Source: Prado023 sp963753075 (GTDB lineage Bacteria; Actinomycetota; Actinomycetes; S36-B12; CAIYMF01). Taken from it: a DNA stretch of 64,000 nucleotides. The translations under genes and the position numbers were made by a program. Under the pieces are notes generated by a model that made no database searches, was not told the origin of the DNA, and was given only the letters and a program-made list of their open reading frames with translations. This document shows positions 54,823-62,465 of the stretch, piece by piece. The stretch is from contig CAVWAR010000002.1 of the NCBI GenBank assembly GCA_963753075.1, forward strand, positions 682,001 through 746,000, given 5' to 3'. How positions within the stretch are numbered: the stretch's first letter is position 1; the number at the start of each line of letters is the position of its first letter.

Positions 54823-55628
54823 GCGCCATCGCCGATGACGCCGCTGCGCCGGCGCCCGAGGTGCTGCTCGAGGTGTCCGCGCCGGTGGCCACCATCACGA
54901 TGAACCGCCCCGACGCGCGCAACATGCTCACGGCGTCGGGTATGGCGCTGCTCGCCGCGCACCTGCGCACGGCAGGTTCGGATCCGTCCGTCCGGGTCAT
55001 CGTGCTCACCGGTTCGGGCAACACGTTCTGCTCCGGAGCAGACCTGCGTGGGGCGTCCGCGGCGGATGCGTCGTCGTTCACGGGGTCCGGTCCGGGGGCG
55101 CTGGTCGAGGTGCTCGAGGCGATCCAGGACAACCCGAAGCCGGTGATCGCCCGAGTCCAGGGCCATGTCGCCGGCGGGGGCAACGGATTGGTCGCCGCGG
55201 CTGACCTCTCCGTTGCGGTCGAGTCCGCCAAGTTCGCCTTCTCGGAGGTGCGCCTCGGGCTGGCCCCAGCAGTCATCAGCGTCGTCTGCCTGGCGCGGAT
55301 GCATCGGGCCGATGCCCAGGAGCTGCTGCTGACCGGAGAGCGCGTGCCCGCCGCCCGGATCCTCGACGCTGGGATGGTGAACCGCGTGGTCGCCGACGAC
55401 GAGTTGGATGCCGCCGTCTCGGGATGGGTGTCGTCATTGGCAACCGGCGGACCGGAGGCGGTGACGCACACCAAGGAACTGCTGCGGGTAGTACCCGGGA
55501 TGAGCCGCAGTGAGGGCTTCGCGCACACCTCTGCCCTGTCAGCCCAGCTGTTCGCCTCGGCGGAGGCCCAGGCCGGGATGATGGCGTTCCTGTCCCGCCA
55601 GCCTGCGCCCTGGGTGCCGCAGGGCTGA
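54819..55628 (+). CDS. Enoyl-CoA hydratase/isomerase family protein
   Basis: A 269-residue crotonase. It has the oxyanion segment ARVQGHVAGGGNGLVAAADL and the catalytic glutamate region FAFSEVRLGLAPA, and an N-terminal MNRPDARNML. The second glutamate common to hydratases (in the GGG loop) is not obvious: it reads GGGNGL. It may therefore be an isomerase-type or a methylglutaconyl-CoA hydratase-type enzyme. The GTG start overlaps the dehydrogenase stop (GTGA). It is last in the tetR unit. Confidence 0.88.
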   Translation: MSAIADDAAAPAPEVLLEVSAPVATITMNRPDARNMLTASGMALLAAHLRTAGSDPSVRVIVLTGSGNTFCSGADLRGASAADASSFTGSGPGALVEVLEAIQDNPKPVIARVQGHVAGGGNGLVAAADLSVAVESAKFAFSEVRLGLAPAVISVVCLARMHRADAQELLLTGERVPAARILDAGMVNRVVADDELDAAVSGWVSSLATGGPEAVTHTKELLRVVPGMSRSEGFAHTSALSAQLFASAEAQAGMMAFLSRQPAPWVPQG

Positions 55629-55696
55629 GCTGCACCTGCGCGCTTGCCGCCCCGGAGGGCGGGTGCTCCAATTGGGATTCTGATCGAGGAGTCCGT

Positions 55697-56356
55697 GTGC
55701 TGAAGGTCGATGTGTGGTCCGACGTTGCCTGTCCGTGGTGCTACATCGGCAAGCGCCGGTTCGCCGAGGGCGTTCGCCGCTACCGTGATGCTGGCGGTGA
55801 CCAGGACGTCGAGATCGAGTACCACTCGTTCGAGCTCGCCCCCGACGTCCCGGAAGGCTTCGACGGATCAGTGATCGACTACCTGTCGAACCGCCGCGGA
55901 ATCCCGGTCGCGCAGGTGCACGAGATGATCGACCAGGTGACCGAGCTGGGCAGCGCCGAGGGCATCGACGCCGACTTCCACGCGGTTCACCAGACCCGCA
56001 CGGCCAAGGCCCATGAGCTGCTGCACCTGGCGAAGGCGCACGGTCTGCAGGAGCCCATGAAGGAGCGGTTGTTCAGCGCCTACTTCGTGGAGGGTCGGCA
56101 CGTGGGACAGGTCGATGTGCTGGCCGACATGGCCGCCGAGGTCGGGTTGGACCGTGCCGAGGTGCTCGACGCGCTGGCCAACGGAACGTACGTCGCAGAT
56201 GTGCAGGCGGACATCGACCAGGCCCGTGCGTACGGCATCTCCGGGGTGCCGTTCTTCGTCATCGACGGAAGGTATGGCATCTCGGGGGCGCAGTCCCCCG
56301 ACGCATTCGCAGCCGGGCTGACCCGGGCGGCCGGCGCCAAGGTGGTTCCGCGGTGA
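55697..56356 (+). CDS. FrnE/DsbA-family thiol-disulfide oxidoreductase
   Basis: A 219-residue DsbA-fold protein of the FrnE/polyketide-associated type. The active-site CPWC lies in SDVACPWCYIGKRRF near residues 12-15, followed by the typical EYHSFELAPDVP. The C-terminal thioredoxin part has GISGVPFFVIDGRYGISGAQ. No signal peptide is seen, so it should work in the cytosol, like other FrnE proteins. The GTG at 55697 lies in TCCGTGTGC, with GAGGAG nearby. Its stop overlaps a 47-codon ORF with a C-terminal CxxxxC pair. Confidence 0.92.
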   Translation: MLKVDVWSDVACPWCYIGKRRFAEGVRRYRDAGGDQDVEIEYHSFELAPDVPEGFDGSVIDYLSNRRGIPVAQVHEMIDQVTELGSAEGIDADFHAVHQTRTAKAHELLHLAKAHGLQEPMKERLFSAYFVEGRHVGQVDVLADMAAEVGLDRAEVLDALANGTYVADVQADIDQARAYGISGVPFFVIDGRYGISGAQSPDAFAAGLTRAAGAKVVPR

Positions 56357-56496
56357 CCGCCCAGGTCGAGCGGGCCACGTCCGCCGAGACGGCCGCCCAG
56401 TCGCCGCCAACCGGGCCGGCAGCGAACGGGCTCACGCTGCTGGGAGCGATCGACCCGGGCGATACGTGCACCGATGGGGTCTGCGCCGTCCCCTGA
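56353..56496 (+). CDS. 47-residue protein with C-terminal CTDGVC motif
   Basis: An ORF overlapping the FrnE stop (GTGA) and ending at a TGA at 56494-56496. The peptide has an alanine-, threonine- and proline-rich start (MTAQVERATSAETAAQ), then LTLLGAIDPGD and the last residues CTDGVCAVP. The two cysteines are spaced by four, a redox or metal pair. No family can be named with certainty. The perfect stop-start overlap and the paired cysteines support a real gene. It could be a redox partner, substrate or metal peptide of FrnE. Confidence 0.55.
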   Translation: MTAQVERATSAETAAQSPPTGPAANGLTLLGAIDPGDTCTDGVCAVP

Positions 56497-56647
56497 CCCC
56501 ATCAACCCAACTGGTGTGGGGCGCAGCCCCGGTGTGCTGGTCCTGGGACCGGATCCGCGCACACCCGCCCCGAGTTTCGACTCCGCGGGTAGCGTGCGCG
56601 ATGATGGACCCCGGCTGGACGTCCCGATGGTGGGATGGCGCAGTCGA

Positions 56648-56732
56648 GGCGGGGTCGCCTAGTGGCCTAGGGCAGCGGTCTTGAAAACCGCCGTGGGGCA
56701 ACCCACCGTGGGTTCAAATCCCACTCCCGCCG
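56648..56732 (+). tRNA. tRNA-Ser, anticodon UGA
   Basis: The 85-nt class II tRNA has acceptor arms GGCGGGG and TCCCGCC, anticodon stem GCGGT/ACCGC with loop CTTGAAA and anticodon TGA at 56682-56684, a long variable arm, and T arm GTGGGTTCAAATCCCAC. The discriminator is G at 56732; CCA is not encoded. It reads UCA and, by wobble, UCG and UCU. Confidence 0.97.
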
Positions 56733-57577
56733 CTCAGGGGTAGGTGCGCAACTTCCCCACCAGCGGCTACGAACCGGGGCTCGTCCCGGCCACCCGAGCC
56801 GAGCGCTGCACCGAAGCCGCGGTGTCTCCGTCGGGGTCTCCGACCGCGCCCGGCTACCAGCACGGCCACCCGTTCGGCTCAGTCCCGGCCGCTCCGCGCT
56901 CTGCCTGGGAGCGGGTCTCGCGGACTGGGCGCCCCGGACAACGCGTGATGCTCCGTCAGCCAGGTCCCCGCGGCCGGGATCCGCGCGGCTAGCGCGACTC
57001 CCGCCGCTCGTCGGCCAGAGCCCTCACCTAGGGTTGCCAGGCAGCCAATCCCGAGGAGGCCCGCGCGTAGCGGCAGCCCGAGTGCCCGACCACAGGTGGT
57101 CACGTCCCGTGGTTGCCCGTACCTTCTGGGGGTGGAGGATGCAGAGCAGGCGGGTGCGGTGGTGGTGCAGACCGTCGAGGGTGGTTGCGGTGGGATCAGG
57201 CGTGAGGACCAGGTCGTCCCCGGCGCCACCGGCGCCCGGACGACGATGATGGGCCAGCTGGAGGTGGTCTCCGGCGAGGATGTGATCTCGGTCTTCCAGC
57301 CGGGCCGTTGGGTGTCGTGGCACACCGGCTGAAGTCGACGATCACCGTCCCGCCTGCAGCGTCGTTCCCGCTGGAGGAGGTCGGTGACGCCTTCCGCCTG
57401 AGCCAGTCGGGCCAGGTGCGCAGGAAGATCGCCGTCCAGGCCAGCCGCTGAACTGAGGCATGGACGGGTGGTGGGCACCGATGCCCACCAATCGGCGCCG
57501 CTGCCACGTCACCGCCGAGATGAACCTCACCGGGGCGTGATCGTGACGGCTGCGGCGTCGTGCCTCATGCTGGACCC
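56733..57577. other. 845-bp degenerate region after tRNA-Ser(UGA)
   Basis: Several short open frames occur on both strands, but none has a ribosome binding site, a recognisable domain or the third-position bias of its neighbours. The only protein-like trace is the oxidoreductase fragment at 57323-57451. There are no terminal inverted repeats or transposase motifs. It looks like eroded former coding DNA next to a tRNA gene. Confidence 0.5.
57323..57451 (+). pseudogene. C-terminal remnant of a medium-chain dehydrogenase/quinone oxidoreductase
   Basis: One frame ends in VPPAASFPLEEVGDAFRL followed by SQSGQVRRKIAVQ and a TGA at 57449-57451. This matches the C-terminus of zinc-type alcohol dehydrogenase/quinone oxidoreductase proteins, which end in FPLEEVxxAHRL then GHVRGKIV. 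Nothing upstream in this frame continues the fold, so only the last 40 or so residues survive. Short homology, so the call is moderate. Confidence 0.55.
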
Positions 57578-58051
57578 ATGACCACCTGGCGGATCGTCGC
57601 AGCCGTCGCAGCTGTCGCGCTGGTCATCGTCTACGCAGTTGGGTCGGGGATCTGGGTGTCGACCAGCCCCGGCTGGTACGCCGGGCTCACGCGACCTTCA
57701 TGGCAGCCGCCGGATGCTGTGTTCGGGCTCATCTGGCCGTACAACTTCATCGCACTTGCTGTCGTCGGTGTCCTCGTCGCCCAACGCGGCAGCCCGGGGC
57801 AGGTCGGCGCGTGGTTGGGTGTCGCGGTGGCGAGCGTAGTGTGCGCGCTGTCGTGGGCGTACCTGTTCTACGTGCCCCACCATCTGACCGCTTCGGCCGT
57901 GGCCCTGGCTGGCGCGGCCGCGCTTACGGCGACCCTGGTCGCGGTGACCTGGACGGTCACCCGGGGCGGGGCGGTGGCGCTGGTGCCCTACGTGATCTGG
58001 GTCGGGCTGGCCACGTCTCTGGCGTTCGGCTATTCCCGGCTCAACTCCTGA
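57578..58051 (+). CDS. TspO/MBR-family membrane protein
   Basis: A 157-residue protein with five hydrophobic segments, the usual TspO/peripheral benzodiazepine receptor fold. Family stretches are PGWYAGLTRPSWQPPDAVFG and the C-terminal PYVIWVGLATSLAFGYSRLN. TspO binds porphyrins and sterols in other bacteria, but the role varies, and photosynthesis or stress control has been proposed. Here it stands alone. It converges on the amidase, and the two coding ends overlap by 11 nt. Confidence 0.85.
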   Translation: MTTWRIVAAVAAVALVIVYAVGSGIWVSTSPGWYAGLTRPSWQPPDAVFGLIWPYNFIALAVVGVLVAQRGSPGQVGAWLGVAVASVVCALSWAYLFYVPHHLTASAVALAGAAALTATLVAVTWTVTRGGAVALVPYVIWVGLATSLAFGYSRLNS

Positions 58052-59546
58052 CCCCGGCTGCGACGCCGAGGCCAGGTCGTACCGGCCACGGTGCTGCTTG
58101 CTCCAGCTCGAGGGCCACCTCGAGCAGGCGGCGCTCATGGCCGAAGGGCGCGGCGAGGTGCGCGCCGATCGGAAGCCCTGTGGACGTGCGACCCAGGGGC
58201 AAGGAGATCGCCGGGGTCCCGGAGACGTTCTGCACGGGGGTCATCGAGGCGAACCGGATCAGCCGGACCAGGTGGTTGCGGAACTCCACATCCGGTCCGA
58301 GGTAGCCGATGGGCGGCGCGGGGTATCCGGTCACCGGCGAGAGCAGGAGATCGTACTGCTCGAAGCCGAGATCGTGGGTGCGGGCAAGTCGCCGCAACCG
58401 ACGCAGCGAGCCCGGGACCAGGGCCTTCTGTCGTCCCAGCATCGCGCTCATGCCCTTGGTGAATTCCTCGAGCTGCGAGGAGTCGAACCCCCGGCCGTAG
58501 AAGTTGCCGCCACCGTGGTGGAGGAAGAATGCCAGCAGGCCCCAGTAGCGCAGGAAGTCCGCGGCGAAGTCGTCATCGACCGGCGGGCCGACCTCGTCGA
58601 CATGGTGGCCCAGGCCCTCCAGGAGCGCTCCGGTGGCCCGGACCGCCGCCACCGTCTCCGGCGCGATCGGCAACCCCCGGCTGGCCGTGACACACATGCC
58701 GATCCGCAGGCGCGCCGCCCCGGGATGGGTGACGTGACCGATCGGGGGCAGCCCTGCGGCCGGGCGCGCCAGCTCCATCAGCGCGTGGAAGCGGGCGGTG
58801 TCGCGCACTGAACGGGTCAGGACGCCCTGGGCTGCGATCTTGACCGGGACCTTCTCCTTGAGGGGGTTCGCCGGCAATCGACCACGCGAGGGCTTGAGGC
58901 CGACCAGCCCGCAGCAGGACGCGGGGATCCGGATCGACCCGCCGCCGTCGTTGGCGTGGGCGATCGGCACGACGCCGGCTGCGACCATCGCTGCACCCCC
59001 GCCGCTCGAACCGCCCGCCGAGCGTCCGGTGTCCCAGGGGTTGCGCGTGGCGCCGAACCGACTGGACTCGGTGCTCGCTGTCAGGCCGAACTCCGGCAGC
59101 GTCGAGGCTCCCAACGGTTCGAGGCCCAGCTCGAGCAACGAGGTCACTATCGGGGAGCATGCGGGCGCCGCGTGGTCGGCCACGGCCCGTGAACCCTGCG
59201 TGGTCGGGAAGCCTGTGACCTCCTCGTTGTCCTTGATGAACGTCGGCACACCGGCAAGCCCCGCGTCGGCGGGGACGACGACCTCGGTGCCGACAGGCTC
59301 GTCGAACCAGTGGGTGACCGCATGCAGCTCCGGGTTCGCGGCCCGGGCCCGCGCCATCGCCGCCGCTCGTACCTCGCTCGCCGATACCTCCTGCGCGGAC
59401 AGCCGGGCCAGCAGGTCGGTGACGTCAGAGTCGCCGAGCGCGTCGTCCGTCGTGGTGTCGATGGTGTGCGGGGCGTCGGCGGAACCGGGCATGCCCGGCG
59501 ACCCGTGGGCTGCGTCGGCGGCTGAGTTCGGCGTGGATTCACTCAC
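58041..59546 (-). CDS. Amidase, amidase-signature family
   Basis: A 501-residue hydrolase with the Ser-cisSer-Lys triad: lysine in PTFIKDNEEV, the two serines in GGSSGGGA and in DGGGSIRIPA. It cleaves carboxamides; the substrate cannot be predicted. The GTG start at 59546 is chosen for its position after a non-coding upstream part. It overlaps tspO at the 3' end by 11 nt, convergently. Length is within the normal range of 450-520. Confidence 0.9.
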   Translation of the reverse strand: MSESTPNSAADAAHGSPGMPGSADAPHTIDTTTDDALGDSDVTDLLARLSAQEVSASEVRAAAMARARAANPELHAVTHWFDEPVGTEVVVPADAGLAGVPTFIKDNEEVTGFPTTQGSRAVADHAAPACSPIVTSLLELGLEPLGASTLPEFGLTASTESSRFGATRNPWDTGRSAGGSSGGGAAMVAAGVVPIAHANDGGGSIRIPASCCGLVGLKPSRGRLPANPLKEKVPVKIAAQGVLTRSVRDTARFHALMELARPAAGLPPIGHVTHPGAARLRIGMCVTASRGLPIAPETVAAVRATGALLEGLGHHVDEVGPPVDDDFAADFLRYWGLLAFFLHHGGGNFYGRGFDSSQLEEFTKGMSAMLGRQKALVPGSLRRLRRLARTHDLGFEQYDLLLSPVTGYPAPPIGYLGPDVEFRNHLVRLIRFASMTPVQNVSGTPAISLPLGRTSTGLPIGAHLAAPFGHERRLLEVALELEQAAPWPVRPGLGVAAGVRS

Positions 59547-59643
59547 GCCCTTGACAGTAGCGGCGCCCCTCCGAGTGCGCCCGGGGACTGTGGTTGGGAG
59601 CCCGGGGGGAGCCCAGGGCTCAACGGTCCGGGGCGTGCACGGG

Positions 59644-59931
59644 TCAGGCGAAGAGGGCCAACAGGTCGCCGACCTGATGATCGGCCTCGGCCGGGTGCCG
59701 GAACGGGCGGTGCGCGTTGACCACGTAATGCGTGCGGCGGCCCTGATGCACGCGTGTGAGGTAGCCCTCGTCCTCAAGATCGCGCAGGATGTTCAGGGTC
59801 GCCCGCTCCGTGATGCCGACGGCCGCCGCGATGTCGCGGATCCGCGAATCCGGGTTGCGGCTGACGTGGACGAGCACGTGGCCGTGGTTGGTCAGCAGGG
59901 TCCAGGTGCGCGCCGAAGCTGGGTCAGCCAT
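59644..59931 (-). CDS. Winged-helix regulator, 95 residues
   Basis: A small winged helix-turn-helix protein. It starts with TWTLLTNHGHVLVHVS, then has RIRDIAAAVGITERATLNILRDLEDEGYL (recognition helix region) and a wing with GRRTHYVV, ending with a short acidic/hydrophobic tail. It resembles MarR/ArsR-type small regulators but has no cysteine metal site. It overlaps the terC stop by 8 nt, so it is made with TerC and probably regulates terC or nearby genes. Confidence 0.8.
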   Translation of the reverse strand: MADPASARTWTLLTNHGHVLVHVSRNPDSRIRDIAAAVGITERATLNILRDLEDEGYLTRVHQGRRTHYVVNAHRPFRHPAEADHQVGDLLALFA

Positions 59932-60970
59932 GGACGTCCTCCTTGATGTCGGTGTGGGCGCTCGAGGCGGTGTCCTGGTCGGTGCCCGGAGCCTGCTGCC
60001 CCGCGCGGTGGGGGCCGACCTGGCCCTCGGACGGCTCGCGGGTCGCGCGCAGGCTGGCCACGATCGCGACCGTGATGATGCTGGCCACCACCCCCAGGCT
60101 CAGCCAGGTCGGCATCTTGAAGAGGTCAACCTGGAGGACGAGCTTGACGCCGACCCAGACCAGCACGAGTCCGAGCCCCAGCTTCAGGTAGATGAAGCGG
60201 TGCATGAGGTCCGCGAGCAGGAAGTACATGGCCCTCAGGCCCAGGATGGCGAACGCGTTGGCGGTGAAGACCAGGAACGTCTCCTGGGTCACGGCGAAGA
60301 TCGCCGGGATCGAGTCGACGGCGAAGACGATGTCGGTGAACTCGACCAGGACGAGCACCAGGAGCAGCGGCGTGGCCATGAGTGCACCGTTGCGACGGGT
60401 GAGGAGCTTCTGGCCCTCGTACTCCTCGGTCATCGGGATGTAGCGCCGGAACAACCGGACGACGCCGGAGCTCGCGGGATCGAAGTGCGTGTTGCGGTGC
60501 CGCATCATCATCACCCCGGTGACCACCAGGAAGGCCCCGAAGATGTAGAGGATCCAGAGGTACTCCTTGATCGCCGCGGACCCGGCCCAGATGAACAGAC
60601 CGCGCATGATCAGCGCACCGACCACACCGAGGAAGAGCACCCGGTGCTGGAACTGTGCTGGCACCGCGAAGTAGCTGAAGATGATGGCCCAGACGAACAC
60701 GTTGTCCACGGCGAGGGACTTCTCGATCAGGTAGCCCGCGTAGTACTGCCCGGCGAACTCTGCGCCTGATGTGACGAGGATGATCAGGCCGAAGCCGATA
60801 CCCATCGCGACCCAGACGACCGACCAGGTGGCCGCCTCGCGGGCGGTGATGACGTGGGCGTCCCGGTGGGCGAACAGGTCGATGGCAAGCATCACCACGA
60901 TCACCCCGAGGACGGCCAGCCAGATCGTCACGGGCACGTCCACTGGTCTCGAGGCTCCTGTCTTGGGCAC
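59924..60970 (-). CDS. TerC-family integral membrane protein
   Basis: A 348-residue protein with about nine transmembrane segments. TerC landmarks are SLAVDNVFVWAIIFSYF and VEFTDIVFAVDSIPAIFAV, two acidic motifs buried in the membrane that may carry metal ions; TerC proteins have been linked to manganese export and to metal loading of secreted enzymes. The C-terminal 45 residues form a soluble tail. The GTG at 60970 gives a normal N-terminus. It diverges from a manganese-riboswitch gene (61194) and overlaps a winged-helix gene downstream. Confidence 0.9.
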   Translation of the reverse strand: MPKTGASRPVDVPVTIWLAVLGVIVVMLAIDLFAHRDAHVITAREAATWSVVWVAMGIGFGLIILVTSGAEFAGQYYAGYLIEKSLAVDNVFVWAIIFSYFAVPAQFQHRVLFLGVVGALIMRGLFIWAGSAAIKEYLWILYIFGAFLVVTGVMMMRHRNTHFDPASSGVVRLFRRYIPMTEEYEGQKLLTRRNGALMATPLLLVLVLVEFTDIVFAVDSIPAIFAVTQETFLVFTANAFAILGLRAMYFLLADLMHRFIYLKLGLGLVLVWVGVKLVLQVDLFKMPTWLSLGVVASIITVAIVASLRATREPSEGQVGPHRAGQQAPGTDQDTASSAHTDIKEDVHG

Positions 60971-61040
60971 GTCTCATTGACGAATCTTGGTTCATATATT
61001 CTGGCGTGCGTGAGCCCAGATTGCAAGCATGGAGTGGCTA

Positions 61041-61068
61041 TTGCATGCAACAGAATTCATGCTATGGT
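61041..61068 (+). promoter_or_regulatory. Promoter of the riboswitch-controlled gene
   Basis: TTGCAT (61041-61046) and TATGGT (61063-61068) have a 16-bp spacer. Transcription would start near 61075, where the riboswitch begins. TTGCATGCAA (61041-61050) is a perfect palindrome across the -35, so it may also be an operator. Confidence 0.65.
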
Positions 61069-61074
61069 CTTCGC

Positions 61075-61174
61075 AAGAGGGGAGTACCCCACCACCCAGC
61101 AGTCGTCAGCACGTCCGATCCGAATCGGTCCGGTTGCTGGGGGTCGCGACCGCGGCCGGGGAAGACCTCGGGCA
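61075..61174 (+). ncRNA. yybP-ykoY (Mn2+) riboswitch
   Basis: The features of the family are in order: AAGAGGGGAGTA (loop L1, GGGGAGUA), CCCAGCA paired with TGCTGGG (61095-61101, 61135-61141), GTCGTCAGCACG in the first arm, CCGAT/ATCGG hairpin, CCGG before the returning arm, and GGGGAAGACCTCGGGCA closing it, like GCAAGACCU in known members. GAGG near the 5' end pairs with CCTC at the 3' end (P1). It lies 20 nt upstream of the ATG at 61194 on the plus strand. Known members turn genes on with manganese, often by freeing the ribosome binding site or blocking a terminator. Confidence 0.88.
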
Positions 61175-61193
61175 CACAGACGCCGGAGGAATC

Positions 61194-62375
61194 ATGTCGC
61201 TGTTCACCCCCGCACCCCCGACCACCTCGACGGACGATGCACGTATCCCGCTCGCACGTGAACCTGAGTCGGCACTGCGGCTTCCCGCCACCGAGGACGT
61301 CGTGCGGCTGGCCCAGGCCCAGAGCCCGCTGAGCGTGTCGGTGCTGCTGGCCACGGTTCCGTCGGCGCAGATGCTGCCGGTGGACAGGGCAAGGCTGCGG
61401 GCGCTGGTGCGCGACGCCGAGCGCCGTCTCGGCGAGGAATCGGATCAGGCGGCGGTGGGAGCGATCACTGCCGGGCTGGAGGCGGCCATCGCCAGCGCCA
61501 GCCAGGGGCCGACAGATCGAGGGCTGGCGATCCTGGTGAGCCCGGATGCTTCGCACCTGCACCACCTGCGGGTAGCTCCTGTGGACCGAGTGGTGATCGA
61601 CCCGACGTTCGCCACCCGTGACCTGGTGCGCTCGGCTGCCGAGGATCCGCCCTTCCTGATGCTGATCATCGACGGTCGGGCGGCGCGCCTGTTCCACTAC
61701 GGCCAGCGATACAGCCAGCCGATCCTCGCCCACGACTTCCCGATCGTGCGCTCGACGGACGTCCCCCCGCGCGACCCGTCGTCCAGCGAGACGGCAGATC
61801 GGGCTCGCCGCGAGCGTGGCCGGGCGTTCCTGCGTCAGGTCGACGCCAACCTCGCGGCCCGGGTGGCACAGGCCCAGCTGCCGGTCGTCCTGATCGCCAG
61901 CGATCGAACCGTCTCCGACTTCCTGGCCGTGGCCAAGACCCGGCGCATCGCCGCAATTGTCAGGTCCGGGGCGTTGAGCGTTCCGTTGATCGAACTCGAG
62001 CAGCTGGCTCGCGAGGCGTTGGCCGGCCATGTCCGAGACCGGGCTGCCGCTGCGCTGGACACCGCCCAGATCCGCCTGGCCCACGGCCGCGCGGTCGCCG
62101 GCCTGGAAGCGGCGTGGGAGGTCCTGCGCACAGGCGACCCGGACCTGCTGGTGGTGGAGCGCACCCACGCGCCGGCCGTGCGCGTGAAGGACGATGGTCT
62201 GGAGATCGTCGATGACGCGGAGGAGGTCGGCGTCATCGATGACGCGATCGATGACCTCATCGAGGCGGTACTGGCACGGGGGGCTGACGTGGTCACGGTC
62301 CCCGATGGCTCGCTGGCCCGACACGACCACGTCGTGCTCGCCCTGCGCGGACGGGTGCCCGATCTGGCCAGCTGA
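61194..62375 (+). CDS. baeRF-family (bacterial release-factor-like) protein under Mn2+ riboswitch
   Basis: A 393-residue soluble protein of the baeRF (bacterial archaeo-eukaryotic release factor-like) type, with LMLIIDGRAARLFHYGQ and a central Rossmann-like domain with LPVVLIASDRTVSDFLAV. The C-terminal domain has ADVVTVPDGSLARHD, resembling eRF1 domain 3/L7Ae-like folds. Its molecular role is unknown; related proteins have been discussed in ribosome or stress contexts. The ATG has GGAGGA 4 nt upstream. The gene is controlled by the manganese riboswitch directly before it, and it diverges from terC. Confidence 0.75.
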   Translation: MSLFTPAPPTTSTDDARIPLAREPESALRLPATEDVVRLAQAQSPLSVSVLLATVPSAQMLPVDRARLRALVRDAERRLGEESDQAAVGAITAGLEAAIASASQGPTDRGLAILVSPDASHLHHLRVAPVDRVVIDPTFATRDLVRSAAEDPPFLMLIIDGRAARLFHYGQRYSQPILAHDFPIVRSTDVPPRDPSSSETADRARRERGRAFLRQVDANLAARVAQAQLPVVLIASDRTVSDFLAVAKTRRIAAIVRSGALSVPLIELEQLAREALAGHVRDRAAAALDTAQIRLAHGRAVAGLEAAWEVLRTGDPDLLVVERTHAPAVRVKDDGLEIVDDAEEVGVIDDAIDDLIEAVLARGADVVTVPDGSLARHDHVVLALRGRVPDLAS

Positions 62376-62465
62376 CCCCGACCGGGCACCGGGGCACGCG
62401 ATCACCGCGGAACCGGTGTCTCGGCTCGGCTGTCGGCGCGCAACTCGCCCCCAGGGCAGTCCGGG

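Noticed and set aside
57096..57332. Open frames of 60-80 codons after tRNA-Ser(UGA)
   Set aside because: No ribosome binding site, no domain and no coding bias; kept as degenerate sequence.
60971..61074. A riboswitch in front of terC on the minus strand
   Set aside because: The conserved yybP-ykoY elements read only on the plus strand, and the minus-strand leader is short.
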